Shown here: piece by piece, positions 11,050 to 21,487 of the stretch
How positions within the stretch are numbered: position 1 is the first letter of the stretch
Layout of the letters: the number at the start of each line of letters is the position of its first letter
Source: Calamus simplicifolius
Lineage: Eukaryota; Streptophyta; Magnoliopsida; Arecales; Arecaceae
Length of the DNA stretch: 64,000 nucleotides
Assembly (NCBI GenBank): GCA_900491605.1
Contig: UESW01001520.1
Coordinates: 62,001-126,000 of the forward strand
Direction of reading: 5' to 3'
Translations under genes and position numbers: made by a program
The notes under the pieces: generated by a model
Told to the model about the DNA's origin: nothing
What the model saw: the letters and a program-made list of their open reading frames with translations, nothing else
Database searches by the model: none

Positions 11050-11935
11050 CGTCCTCCTTACACCGCCGTATTAGAGGAACCTTCCCCTCCAGATTCCGCT
11101 TCCCCCAGGTGGACCCGTACGATGGTACGACCGACCCCTCGACCATCTCGAAAGTTACAAAGCAATGATGCAGGTCCAGGGCGCTTCAGACGCCCTTCTC
11201 TGCAAGGCCTTTCCCGCCACTCTGCGGAAGGCCGCTCGTGCGTGGCACTCACGCCTGTCCCCTCACAGCATCGACTCCTTCCGAGAACTGGAGAGGGCAT
11301 TTTTGGCACATTTGACTCCTGCCGACGAATCCCAAGGGTGGCGACAGCCTCTTCTTGTCCCAGAAGGAGGGAGAGTCACTGCGGGACTTTGTGTCCGGTT
11401 CAAGGCTGCCGCCCTCGAGGTCTACCATCTCGACGATGCGGTGGCCTTGCGCTGAAGCGGGGACTCCTTCCGTCCCGCTTCACCTTCTCTCTGGATAAGA
11501 AGCCCCCAAGCTCTTATTCCGACCTCCTCCTCCTGGCCCAGAAGTACATCCGCGCCAACGAGGCTGACTCGTCCAGAAGGAAAGCCGGCAGGAGTTCCAA
11601 TAAGAAGCCAACACCCATGGAACCAGCTGAGGGATGATCCAGGCAGCCCGAGCCGCCCAGTCGCTTTGACCAACGGCCCCAGGCGCTGGTTCCTAAGGGG
11701 CGGTTTACTCCTCTCACGGCTTCGATCTCCCACATCCTACTAGAGATTGAGGAGAGCCTTACTTTCAACGCCCATGTCCCCTAAAGTCAATAAACCCCCG
11801 CAGCAAGAGCTTTACTGCCGGTATCACCAAGACTATGGGCATGACATCGAAGATTGCTGCCAGTTGAAGAAGGCCATTGAAAAGTTTGTCTAGCAGGGCC
11901 ACTTGGGCAGGTTCGTTCGAGGAAACCTCGTGGCC
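11050..11935 (+). pseudogene. Element A gag, Tat-like, frameshifted
   Basis: Pieces in shifting frames read FRFPQVDPYDGTTDP (about 11090-11135), then MMQVQGASDALLCKAFPATL and RKAARAWHSRL (11165-11260), FRELERAFLAH, FKAAALEVYHLDDAVAL (11400-11453), and a cysteine/histidine motif YCRYHQDYGHDIEDCCQLKK (about 11815-11875) followed by a TAG at about 11891. The order matches Gag of Tat-group Ty3/gypsy elements, which forms the particle and binds RNA. At least two frameshifts and several stops make it non-functional. The surrounding long frame (10603-11637) is only partly in the gag frame. Confidence 0.7.
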
Positions 11936-12184
11936 CCAGGTGCGTCGGCACCTCCAGCGCCTCAGATTTGCCTCAACAATGCCCCAACGGAAGGAACAAT
12001 AGCATGACCTCATGAGGGGCGAGCAGCAGCTCGGGAGTCGACGGAAGGAGCAAGCTGGCATCAAAATGGGAATCTTCACCCCCGCATTCGGAATGCGGAC
12101 GGTATTATTAGTAGCTTACCGATTCTTTAATAAAGTATTATTCAGAATATCCTTGTCTTATCACGCTCTTGGGATGAGTATATT

Positions 12185-13060
12185 TCTTAGACAAAGACCA
12201 ACTCCGCGTCGGCACCAAAGACCAACTCCGCGTTGGCAACAAAGACCAACTCCGCGTTGGCAACAAAGTTGGCGCCAAAGACCGACTCCGCGTCGGCACT
12301 AAAGACCGACTCCACATCGGAGCCAAAGACCGACTCCGCGTCGGCACCAAAGACCGACTCCGCATCGGCAACAAAGACCAACTCCGCGTTGGCAACAAAG
12401 ACCGACTCCGTGTTGGCAATGCCAAAGACCGACTCCGCATTGGCACCAAAGACCGACTCCGCGTCGGCACCAAAGACCGACTCAGCGTCGGTAAAAAAGA
12501 TCGACCCCGCGTCGGCACCAAAGACCGACTCCGCGTCGGCGCCAAAGATCGACTCCGCGTCAGCACCAAAGACCGACTCCACGTCGGCAACAAAGACCAA
12601 CTCCGCGTCGGCAACAAGGACCAACTCCGCGTTGGCAACGCCAAAGACCGACTCTGCATCGGCGCCAAAGACCGACTCCGCGTCGGTAAAAAAGACCGAC
12701 CCGCGTCGGTAAAAAAGACCTCCGCGTCGGCGCCAAAGACCGACTCCGCATCGGCGCCAAAGACCGACTCCGCGTCGGCACCAAAGACCGACTCCGCATC
12801 GGCAACAAAGACCAACTCCGCATTGGCAACGCCAAAGACCAACTCCGCATTGGCAACGCCAAAGACCGACTCCGCATCGGCGCCAAAGATCGACCCCGTG
12901 TCGGCGCCAAAGATCGACCCCGCGTCGGTGCCAAAGACAGACCCCGTCAGCGCCAAAGACCAGCTCCGCATCGACGCCAAAGACCGGCTCCGCGTCGGCA
13001 ACAAAGACCGGCTCCGCATCGGCACCAAGGACCAGCTCCGCGTCGGCACCAAGACTGCGA
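12185..13060 (+). repeat. 24-bp hairpin minisatellite in element A
   Basis: About 36 copies of a 21-24-bp unit of the type CCAAAGACCGACTCCGCGTC plus GGCA. Each unit contains CCGAC and GTCGG arms that can pair around a short TCCGC loop. Variants change both arms in a compensating way in places (for example CAACTCCGCGTTGG). A further short block lies at 13146-13265. The array sits between gag and the 3' LTR. Confidence 0.85.
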
Positions 13061-13481
13061 AGGTAAATAGCTGCGAAAAAAGCTAAGTATACTACACTGA
13101 AAAGGTTTCTTTTCATTAGTATCTGAATGCGTTACAGGAAAACCACCAAAGACCGACTCCGCATCGGCACCAAAGAATGACTCTGCATCGGCACCAAAGA
13201 CCGACTCCGCGTCGGTACCAAAGACCGGGACTCTGCACCAGCACCCAAGACCGGCTCCGTGTCGGCACCCTCAAGCTCAAGACCTGCGGATTCCAATCAA
13301 CAGAGTTTGCTGGGGGGTAGACCAACCCTGCAGAAGGAGACAAATTTCTTTAAAGAAAAGGAACCTGACGACTCCCGGCTCTCAGGTCACCCTCCGAGGT
13401 TCACTCCCTCCAGGTAGCGCAAGGTGCCAAGGTAAAAGTTCTACACTCCTTTCGCTTATCAATGCGGGGCACACAAGCTCA

Positions 13482-13499
13482 AGGAGTGTGGGGGGCATT
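13482..13499 (+). other. Polypurine tract of element A
   Basis: AGGAGTGTGGGGGGCATT lies immediately before the 3' LTR start TGATGGGG at 13500. This is the expected position of the plus-strand primer of an LTR retrotransposon. Confidence 0.55.
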
Positions 13500-15018
13500 T
13501 GATGGGGCCAGTTGACCCCACGAAAAATAAAATTTTTTTGGCCGGTCCCAAAGGGTGACAGCCGCCAGCGTCGGCCTTCAGCGCCAGCTTCCAGCGTCGG
13601 CCCCAAAGGCCGATGCCTCCAGACCGGCACCTCCAAGGCTGGCACCTCCAAGACAGTCGCCCAAAGGCCGACGCCTCCAAGACCGGCACCTCCAAGGCCG
13701 GCACCTCCAAGACAGGCGGCCCAGTTCCTAGCCGGCCGTGGCCTCTCCAAGCCGGCGGCCCCGGCCTCTCCAACCCAGGCGTCCCCAGTTCCTAGCCGGA
13801 TGCGGCCTCTCCAAGCCGGCCGGCCCCGGCCTCTCCAAGCCAGGCGGTCCCGCGCGTTCCCAGCCGCCCTCTCCAAGCCAGGCGGCCTCGGCACGTTCCC
13901 AGCCGGCCCCGGCCTCTCCAAGCCAGGCAGCCCCGACACATTCCAGCCGGCTCCGGCGTGTCCAAGCTAGGCGGACCGACACCTTCCTAGCCGGCCCCTA
14001 TTCTAAGCAAGTCGGCCCCGACACTTCCTCCGCGTCTCCAGTCTCGCCGAGTCGGCCAAGGCATCCCAGGCCAGCCCGACTTGACCCAGCATCTCCAGTC
14101 CCGCCGAGTCGGCCAAGGCATCCTCGGCCGGCCCGACTCGGCCCGGCGTCTCCAGTCCCGTCGAGTCGGCCAAGGCCATCCCAGGCTGGCCCAACTCAGC
14201 CCGGCGTCCCCTGTCCCGCGAGTCGGCCAAGGCCATCCCAGGCCGGCCCGACTCGCCCCGGCATCCCCTTCCCGCCGAGTCGGCCAAGGCCATCCCTGGC
14301 CGGCCCCGGCATCTCCAGTCCCGCCGAGTCGGCCAAGGCCATCCCAGGCCGGCCCGAGTCGGCCTCGGCGTCCCATGTTCCACCGATTCGGCCAAGGCCA
14401 TCCATGGCCGGCCCGACTCGGCCCCCGGCATCTCCAAGTCCGCCGATTCGCCCTGCCCGATACTGCCTTGCCAGCGGGACGGGCCCCAGCCATCTCGGGT
14501 CGACCCAGCTCGGCCTTGATAAGACGGGACTCCCTGGTTCCCACCAGATTAGCCCCAGCGGCTCAAGAAACCGCCTCTCTGACGCGCGCCGCCCGACAAC
14601 ACCAGACGCGCGCCGCCCGACACCCCGCTGCTGATGGGACGTAACCCACCAACCAGCCAGATTCATGCAAGGGCTCTGCAGACATTCTGACTTCACGCCA
14701 CCCCATGTGGTCGTGCCAGTGTCAACCCCTATAAAAGGGTAAATCCATCCACCAAACAGGTGCATGCGCGATAACTCCCAAAATCGCCATCTAAACTCTC
14801 AAAAGGGATTCCTCCTCTCGGAGACCCCTCTTTTCCACCCAAAAATAGGGCTCACTCGAGCCTTCTTCAGCTGTGACCTCGGTCACTAACTTGGCCGTCG
14901 GAGGGTCCTGCCGGAGTCCCCTTCGGCCCCAGGACTTCCTTGCAGGCAACCCGGTGAGGCGAGGATTCGATGAGCGCCTCCGTTCCCGACGTCCAGGAGA
15001 AGTGATCGAGCGTCATCA
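13500..15018 (+). repeat. 3' LTR of element A
   Basis: Starts TGATGGGGCCAG and ends GAGCGTCATCA, matching both parts of the split 5' LTR. It has its own block of about seven 60-bp units (14040-14440) and a TATA box at 14730-14737. Many small deletions relative to the 5' copy in the repeat blocks suggest an old insertion or replication slippage. Confidence 0.8.
14040..14440 (+). repeat. About seven 58-60-bp units in A's 3' LTR
   Basis: The core GAGTCGGCCAAGGC recurs near 14045, 14103, 14160, 14217, 14275, 14322 and 14383. Some spacings are shorter than 60 bp because of small deletions. Confidence 0.8.
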
Positions 15019-15636
15019 GTCACGATTAGATCATCTTAGATTTTCATAAACTAAGAAATATTCTCACTATAATACTTTGAGATGTGTAATAAGAAACGTT
15101 TCAAAGCTTTGTGATATGTGGATTAGGATGCCACATTTCATTGAATATTCTCACTATAATACTTTGAGCAATGAATTTTTTTTTTTTCTGACGTCCTTCA
15201 AGATGTCCCTCTTATGACGTTCTCTAGATTAGGTTCTTCTAGCACTTTTTTTATGTATTGTTGAATAAATAAAAAGTTGTCATATAAAAGCACTTCAGGG
15301 AAAGCCTTGTTCCAAAGAAGGTTAGATGCGGACTAACAAATATCCAATCTAGAGTCGTCAAAGTCTAAATGGATGACTGAAGGGGCATAGAACACAAAAG
15401 AATGTTCGTAGGTCGTATGTGCGTTAGGACTTAGGATGGCAAAACTAGTACAGACAAACAAACTCGTTTAACTTGACTAGATGTGCAATTTTCAACTTTC
15501 TTGGTGGGAAGGACCAAATAAGTCAAGGACAACGCTCCTGACATGCATTAAAGTAACAAAGTAACACGCTAGGATAGGTCCTCCCCAACCATCTAAGCAT
15601 AGCTCCTTCTCAATTTAAAATTCGTCTTCCTTGATT
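15019..15636. other. Spacer between element A and LINE A
   Basis: AT-rich, no coding homology. A 25-bp block ending CACTATAATACTTTGAG is present at 15057-15081 and again at 15144-15168, an 87-bp tandem or filler duplication. Confidence 0.5.
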
Positions 15637-16740
15637 CTGCTGCCAAGGAGAGGAGCGAGATGAATATGCCCGCGCCTACATCCAGATGGACCTGAGAAGC
15701 CACTGCGACTGAAAGTGAGGGTGCACGGTATGGGAGTCCCTTTTTGGCAGCCATTTGTATTCGAACACCTCGAGGGCTTCTGCACCTTGTGCGGCGTTCT
15801 GCACTCGACTGAGGGTTTCCCCTCTATTCTAGAGAGGTCCCCTGATTCTCCTTCTCCACTATATGGGCCCTGGATGTCTGCAGTCCAGCATCGGAGAACT
15901 CCCCAACCTGTGGTAATGGACTCTGTTTCGAAGCTCCAGAAGTCTTCTGCTTCGTCTTCTCCCAGCTCTGCTGACGGTTGGCAACTCCCGAAGAAGACAT
16001 CTCACAGGTAGCCGGGGTTGATGGCTGGTGCGAAGGGGAGGCCAACTCCATTGTGAAGCCAGGTGGCATGGGTGTGGCCATGGGGGGTAGCCCTCATGGG
16101 CTCCCTGCTGGAGCCTCTGGGAATCAAGGATCGACTGAGGGGTTGCAGGCTGAGAAGGTTGCGTGCCAAACCCTGTTCACTATGCCGGTCCAGGCCAAGA
16201 GCTATGGGGAGCCTGAAACTTTTCTGAAAGTTAATCCAACTATCACTTCTGCTAATCCCTTTGCCCTCTTGGGATCTGATCAATGGGCTGGGAGGCCGAA
16301 ATACCGGAAGGAAGCTTATCCGGGCCACTGAAGCGGGCCCATCCTGTAGAGCCATTGGCCCCTAGGGTTGGACCTAGAGCCTCGAAAGGGAAAGAAAAAA
16401 TTTATGATGCTGGTAAACATAAGGTGGAACCCACTTTTACTTTCTCCGCATCGCTGAAGGTGCCGAAGGAGAACGGGGCTTTGGTTGGTCAAGGGTCCTT
16501 GTTGATCCAAGCTTCGGAAGCACAACCCTCAGGTGCCTATGCTGAGGCTTCCTAGTTGCTTCCCCCGGAGCATCATTCCCACGACTCTGTTGTATGTCTA
16601 CTTAAGAAGGCTATGCAGGTGGAAGTGGACGGTGTAACTATGGAAAGTCAGGTCCAGGGGACCTCGGTAGGTGGCCCTATTGATAGTGGTCCTTCTGACA
16701 CTGAGATGATAGGGGATCGGGTGGGCCCTCCCCGATCTAA
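15637..16740 (+). pseudogene. LINE A ORF1 remnant
   Basis: YARAYIQMDL (about 15668) followed by a frameshift, then PFWQPFVFEHLEGFCTLCGVL and YGPWM match the DUF4283/zinc-knuckle part of plant LINE ORF1, where FxYE.LP.FCF.CG and YGPW are usual. The knuckle histidine and last cysteine are lost. The remainder to 16740 is low in recognisable motifs. ORF1 proteins bind LINE RNA. Basis is motif order only. Confidence 0.6.
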
Positions 16741-19700
16741 ATGAAGATTATCATATGGAATGTTAGAGGAGCTTTGAAACCTTTGTTTCGCTCCTCTTTT
16801 GGGAGGCTCATGCAGCTCCATAAATGTGATATATGTGTATTGCTGGAGACTCGCTTGTCTAGACAGAATCTGGTCTATGTTAGGAGACAGATATCTAGAT
16901 CGTGATCTTCCTATGCTATAGAGTCTGATGAATTATCTAGTGGCATCTTGGCCTTATGGCGAGCTGCTAACATTAGAGTTGAGGGTTTTCACCACTGCGG
17001 ACAGTAGGTGGCTCTGGTCATTTCTAAAGGAACGTCGGCCCCCTGGCTTCTTTCTGGTATCTATGCGAGTACTGACTTCCAGATTCATCATGCTCTCTGG
17101 AACGAGCTCTTGTCCTTGCTTTCTCAAGGTGTTCCTTCCCTGGTGGTTGGGGATTTCAACTGTATTACGACTTCCAATGAAAAGAGAGGTGGTATGCAGT
17201 TTGTGGACTCTTCGGGCATTTCGAAGTTTCGATCCTTCATTGCCTCCGCTAATCTTTTGGACTTGGGCTTTCAGGGAGCTTAATTCACCTGGTGTAACAA
17301 TCGTCAGGGATCTGTCAGAGTTTGGGAAAGATTGGATAGAGCTTTGACTACTGCTAAATGGCTTCCGCCCTTTCCCTCCACCACTGTCTCTCATCTGACC
17401 AGGATCGCTTTTGATCATTGCCCTATTCTTATTTCTACTAATGTGGATGATCAGTGCAGGGGTCAGTTTAAATTTGAAAATTCTGGACTTCTTATTCTGT
17501 AGCATGGTCCCTTATTTCTAAAGTTTGGCACAGGCATTCTTGTCAGAGGTAATGCCACTTATCGCCTATCTCACCGACTGGAACTTGCTAAGCGTAGACT
17601 TTCCAAATGGAATCGGGAGGAGGTCGGTGACATCTTTAGACAGATTGAGGAGGTGGAGAATGTTATTGCTTCTCTTCAGGATAAGGAAGATCGCCTTGGC
17701 TATCTACAGGACTCTGATTTATCTACTCTTCGCTCCAGTCTTGGCCTCCACCATTCCCTTCTTCATCAGTAGGAGACCTTTTGGCGGCAAAGATCCCGGA
17801 TTCAGTGGATCAAGGAAGGTGATCAGAACACTAGATTCTTCCATTAGATCACCCTTAAGCGCCGAGCGGCAAATCGGATTTGGCGGCTCATTGATGATTC
17901 GGGGAATGTCCAGGAGTCTTCTCAGGGCATTACGGACTAGCTTTTCCATTTTTTTCGTTCTCGCTGGACTGAGCTTTCTGGGGACATATCCTCTATGTTT
18001 CTTGTGGCATCTCCCTTTAAGGTCTTGACGGAGGAGAATGATGCTCTTATCAGTCCGATTACTTCTGAGGAGATTCGGTTGGCCCTCTGGAACCTCGGCT
18101 CGGATAAGGCCCTGGGACCGGATGGGTTTCCTCCTCTCTTCTTTCACCATTATTGGGCTATCGTGCGTCAGGATGTTGAGCAGGCCATTCAGCTTGTGTT
18201 TATGATCAGATCGATCCCTTCTGAGTGGAACAGGACTCTTGTTACTCTGGCGCCGAAACACCATGATGCTTCTATGCCGCACCACTTTCGCCTATCAGCC
18301 TGTGCACGACCTTATATAAGGTTTGCACTTGGCTTTGGTCTCTCAGCTCAGGGTGGTGATTCCCCGTCTGATCTCTCTTGAGCAGGGCACTTTCCTGGCT
18401 GGTCGTGTATTTCCGATAACGTCCTGTTAGCTCAAGAAGTTATGCATGATCTTCATAGAGCCCCTGTCGCCAGTGTCTGATGGCTGTCAAGCTGGACATG
18501 GAGAGAGCTTATGATAGAGTGTGTTGGGATTTTCTTTTCCGCTCTCTTCAGGAGTTTGGGTTTGATGAGCTTTTTATTGCATGGATTAAGGCTTGTATTC
18601 ATCGGTCGTCCTTCTCTATTATTATTAATGGTGGTCAGACGGACTACTTCCATTCTGCGGTGGGGCTTAGGCAGGGATGTCCCCTTTCCCCATTCTTATT
18701 TATTCATTCTGCGGATGCTTTATCTAGAGCTCTTCACCAGGCCCAGCAAGCTTCTTTCTTAGCTCCTTACAGTGCCGGGTCCCAAGGGCCATCGTTATCT
18801 CATTTGTTGTTTGCTGATGATTGCATCCTGATGGGGAGGGCCACCACCAGTAATGCTTCTGCTTTTGCTTCAGTGCTTCGGTCTTATTATAGGGCTTCTG
18901 ATCAGAAAGTTAATACTGCTAAATCCATGATATCTTTTAGTCCGAAGACTAAAACTTCCATTCGGGAGTCTATCATGCAAATATTGGGTATTTCCGCTCA
19001 GGCTGATCACCTCTCTTATCTGGGGGTCCCTATTATGGGAAGGCGGCCACGCTGCTCGAATTTCAGTGATCTGGAGCACCGTGTTTGTAATTGATTGGAT
19101 GACTGCAAGTCTCAGGATTATCCATGATGGCCAGGCTTACCCTCATCCGATCTGTGCTCACTGCTCTTCCTCTCTATATCCTTTCTAATGCTTCCATTCT
19201 GGTGACCTGCTTAAGAAGGATGGAGAGATGGTTCAGAGATTTTCTCTGGGGCTCTATGCAGGATGGCCATAGGATCCACCTGCGGGCTTGGGACTCTGTG
19301 TGCATACCCATTTCGGAGGGGGGGCTTGGGATTCATTCCCTCATTGTGAGAAGAGAGGCGCTGATTGCCAGACACGCATCGAGATTCTTGTTGGATCTTG
19401 GATGCCTGTGGAGCTTGTTCATGCATGCCAAATACGGTGATTGGTCCTCCCAGAGTCATCCCTAGTCTATTCGTAGCTACTCTTTCTTCTGGAAAGAGAT
19501 TTGTCGTCATGCTCCGACTGTTCTTAGTCGTACGTCATGGATGATTGGAGATGGCGCCTCAGTTGATGCCCTTAGGGACACTTGGTTGGCTGAGCTTCCT
19601 TTAATTCGATGGCCCACCTTTATCAGTTCTGACATTTCTCATGGAATGAGAGTCTCTGACCTAATTATTCAGGATCACAATGCCTAGAATGGTCCCCTTA

Positions 19701-20820
19701 TTGCCTCTTTATTTGGTGCAGAGCTTTTCCAGCGCATTTTCTCTATTCCTCTTCTCCATGATCACACTGCGGACATTAGATTATGGAGGAGGTCCTGCTT
19801 GACCCGTGCACCAATCAGGGACATCATGAAGGATTACAGATCTCAGACGGAGCACACGATGGATAGGTCTTTGATTTGGAGGCTTTCCATCCACCATAAA
19901 GTTGCCTATTCATATGGAAGATGGCTTGGGGTTGTCTTCCTATATGTTCCTTGCTTTCTGGGAGGGGCATGGCGATCTCTCCTACTTGCCTGTTATGCGG
20001 TATGGTGGATGAGACTGCTAACCATGCTATATTCACCTGTGGCAGAGCGAGATCAGTGTGGCAGCTTGCAGGTTATCGCATGTGGGGTGAGAGTAGTTAT
20101 CAGTGTTGCACCTCCTTCCTGACGATGATTCATCGGGACATGACTAGGGACTTCGGTCGCTTTAGCTCCTTGGCTGCCTATATTGCTTATCAGCTTTGGT
20201 TGTTCCGAAATCGTCATATTTTTTCTAATGCATTTGATCCTCTTCACAGGATTGTCAGGACTGCTCAGTCCCTCTCAGATGAGTACATTCTCCATCAGTC
20301 TGCCCTTGACTCTGATAGCTCTAGCATCTGGGATTTCCCTGCTGCCCCTGCAGCGCACCGGCATACGGTCTTCATTTCTTGAGAACCCCCCCCCACTAAG
20401 GTTTGTCAAAGTCAATTTTGATGGCAGTGTTCATGGTCATCTGGCGGGTTTGGGTTTTGTGATCCGTGGGTCTGATGGAGCTTTGGTGGCAGTGGCGGTT
20501 TTGGCCTCCTTGACCTCACTGTGCCAGCTGCTTAGCTGCATGCTGCGTGGGCCGGCATCTCCTATGCTATACGCAGTTTAGGTATTCGCAGGCTTATTAT
20601 TGAGGGTGATTCTATCACTATGGTGATCTAGCTCCGCTAGGATCTGGGCGACCCTATTCTGTCTAACCCTATGACATGTGACATTCGGTCTATACTTCAC
20701 CAGGCTAATACTGTCCAGATTTAGCACATTTATTGGGAAGTTAATTCAGCGGCTGATTGGATTGCTGCCCGATTGCCCATTATTCAGGACCATGGTGCTG
20801 GATACTAGGTGATCTGTGCT
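16741..20820 (+). pseudogene. LINE A ORF2: endonuclease, RT, RNase H (broken)
   Basis: Starts ATGAAGATTATCATATGGAA (MKIIIWNVRGA). The endonuclease region has LLSGIYAS and VGDFNCI (about 17148) but FDHCP in place of the usual SDHCP. RT blocks follow: DKALGPDGFPP (about 18106), KLDMERAYDRV (18489), GLRQGCPLSPFLF and an intact catalytic FADD (about 18809). The zf-RVT part has PTCLLCG and ANHAIFTC near 20000, and RNase H has VNFDGSVHG and FVIRG (20410-20475). At least eight frame breaks or stops are present. A C9 run at 20386-20394 coincides with the frame change into RNase H. Confidence 0.8.
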
Positions 20821-20911
20821 CGCCTGTGTTTTCTCAAATTTTGTATTCTGATAAATTAGGTTTGACTCAACCAAGAATGATGTGACCGTCCGTTTGTACC
20901 CAAAAAAAAAA

Positions 20912-21487
20912 GCTTTATTGAATCAATTTTAAAATATATACTATATATATGAAAAGTTCAAATTTTATCTTTTATAAATGGTGCCGGTGAACTTTACCTA
21001 CAGTATATAGCATGAATACATGTACATTCAATCACCAAGTTCATTTAAATATAGGCCTGCAATATTTTATCTATACATAAATCAATTCAATAGCATATAA
21101 ATTAGATATATAACGTACAAAATAAAAGTAAAGCATGAATTCGGATATAAATTCTTATTATATATATATATATATTCAAGTTTTTATCGTGTCTCTGCAA
21201 ACCCAAATCAGTATGATTCGCCTGAACCACGGTCAGGACTTTGCATCATTTTATAATAATTAAATAGTCTAATATAATTTAAAAAAAGAAGAAGAAGAAA
21301 GGATCTGATTTTAAAGTTGAAGAGCATGTAATAAATAAGACAGCTGGAGGAAGATCCAATAAGACATTTTGCCCTAAAAAAGATAATTCCATCTGAACCT
21401 CTCCTTAACCAGAACTAAATACAATATTAAGTCTAAGTGAGTTCATCTTGATGCCATTACGTGGTCGGATAATCCTAACGACTCAAT
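20912..21487. other. AT-rich spacer between two LINEs
   Basis: No coding homology. Contains short TA runs (about 21158-21174). The last part immediately precedes the LINE B target duplication. Confidence 0.6.

Larger units (their letters stand above)
5549..15018 (+). mobile_element. Element A: gag-only Tat-like LTR retrotransposon
   Basis: Two similar LTRs begin TGATGGGG(T/C)CAGTTGA and end GTCATCA: the left one at 5549-10377, split by element B, and the right one at 13500-15018. The 3.1-kb internal part (10378-13499) holds a decayed gag and a 24-bp hairpin array but no protease, reverse transcriptase or integrase that I can read. This matches the class known as TR-GAG or LARD-like non-autonomous elements. 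The gag resembles the Tat group of Ty3/gypsy. No matching 5-bp target duplication was found (ATCAT left, GTCAC right), so the flanks have mutated or rearranged. Confidence 0.75.
15637..20911 (+). mobile_element. LINE A: 5'-truncated L1-type retrotransposon
   Basis: Order on the plus strand: ORF1 remnant with a CCHC-like region, endonuclease, reverse transcriptase, zf-RVT and RNase H, then a short 3' UTR ending CCGTCCGTTTGTACC and an A-run at 20902-20911. This is the order of plant L1/Karma-type LINEs. Many stops and frameshifts show it is dead. I could not identify a reliable target duplication; the left edge is set where ORF1 homology begins. Confidence 0.8.

Noticed and set aside
12185..13060. 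CRISPR-like array
   Set aside because: Units are contiguous and degenerate with no unique spacers, and the context is a plant retrotransposon.
12138..13116. Three long frames through the 24-bp array as genes
   Set aside because: All are explained by period 24 without stops. Kept only as a finding.
5544..15023. Target duplication for element A
   Set aside because: ATCAT and GTCAC do not match, nor do shifted versions. Not claimed.
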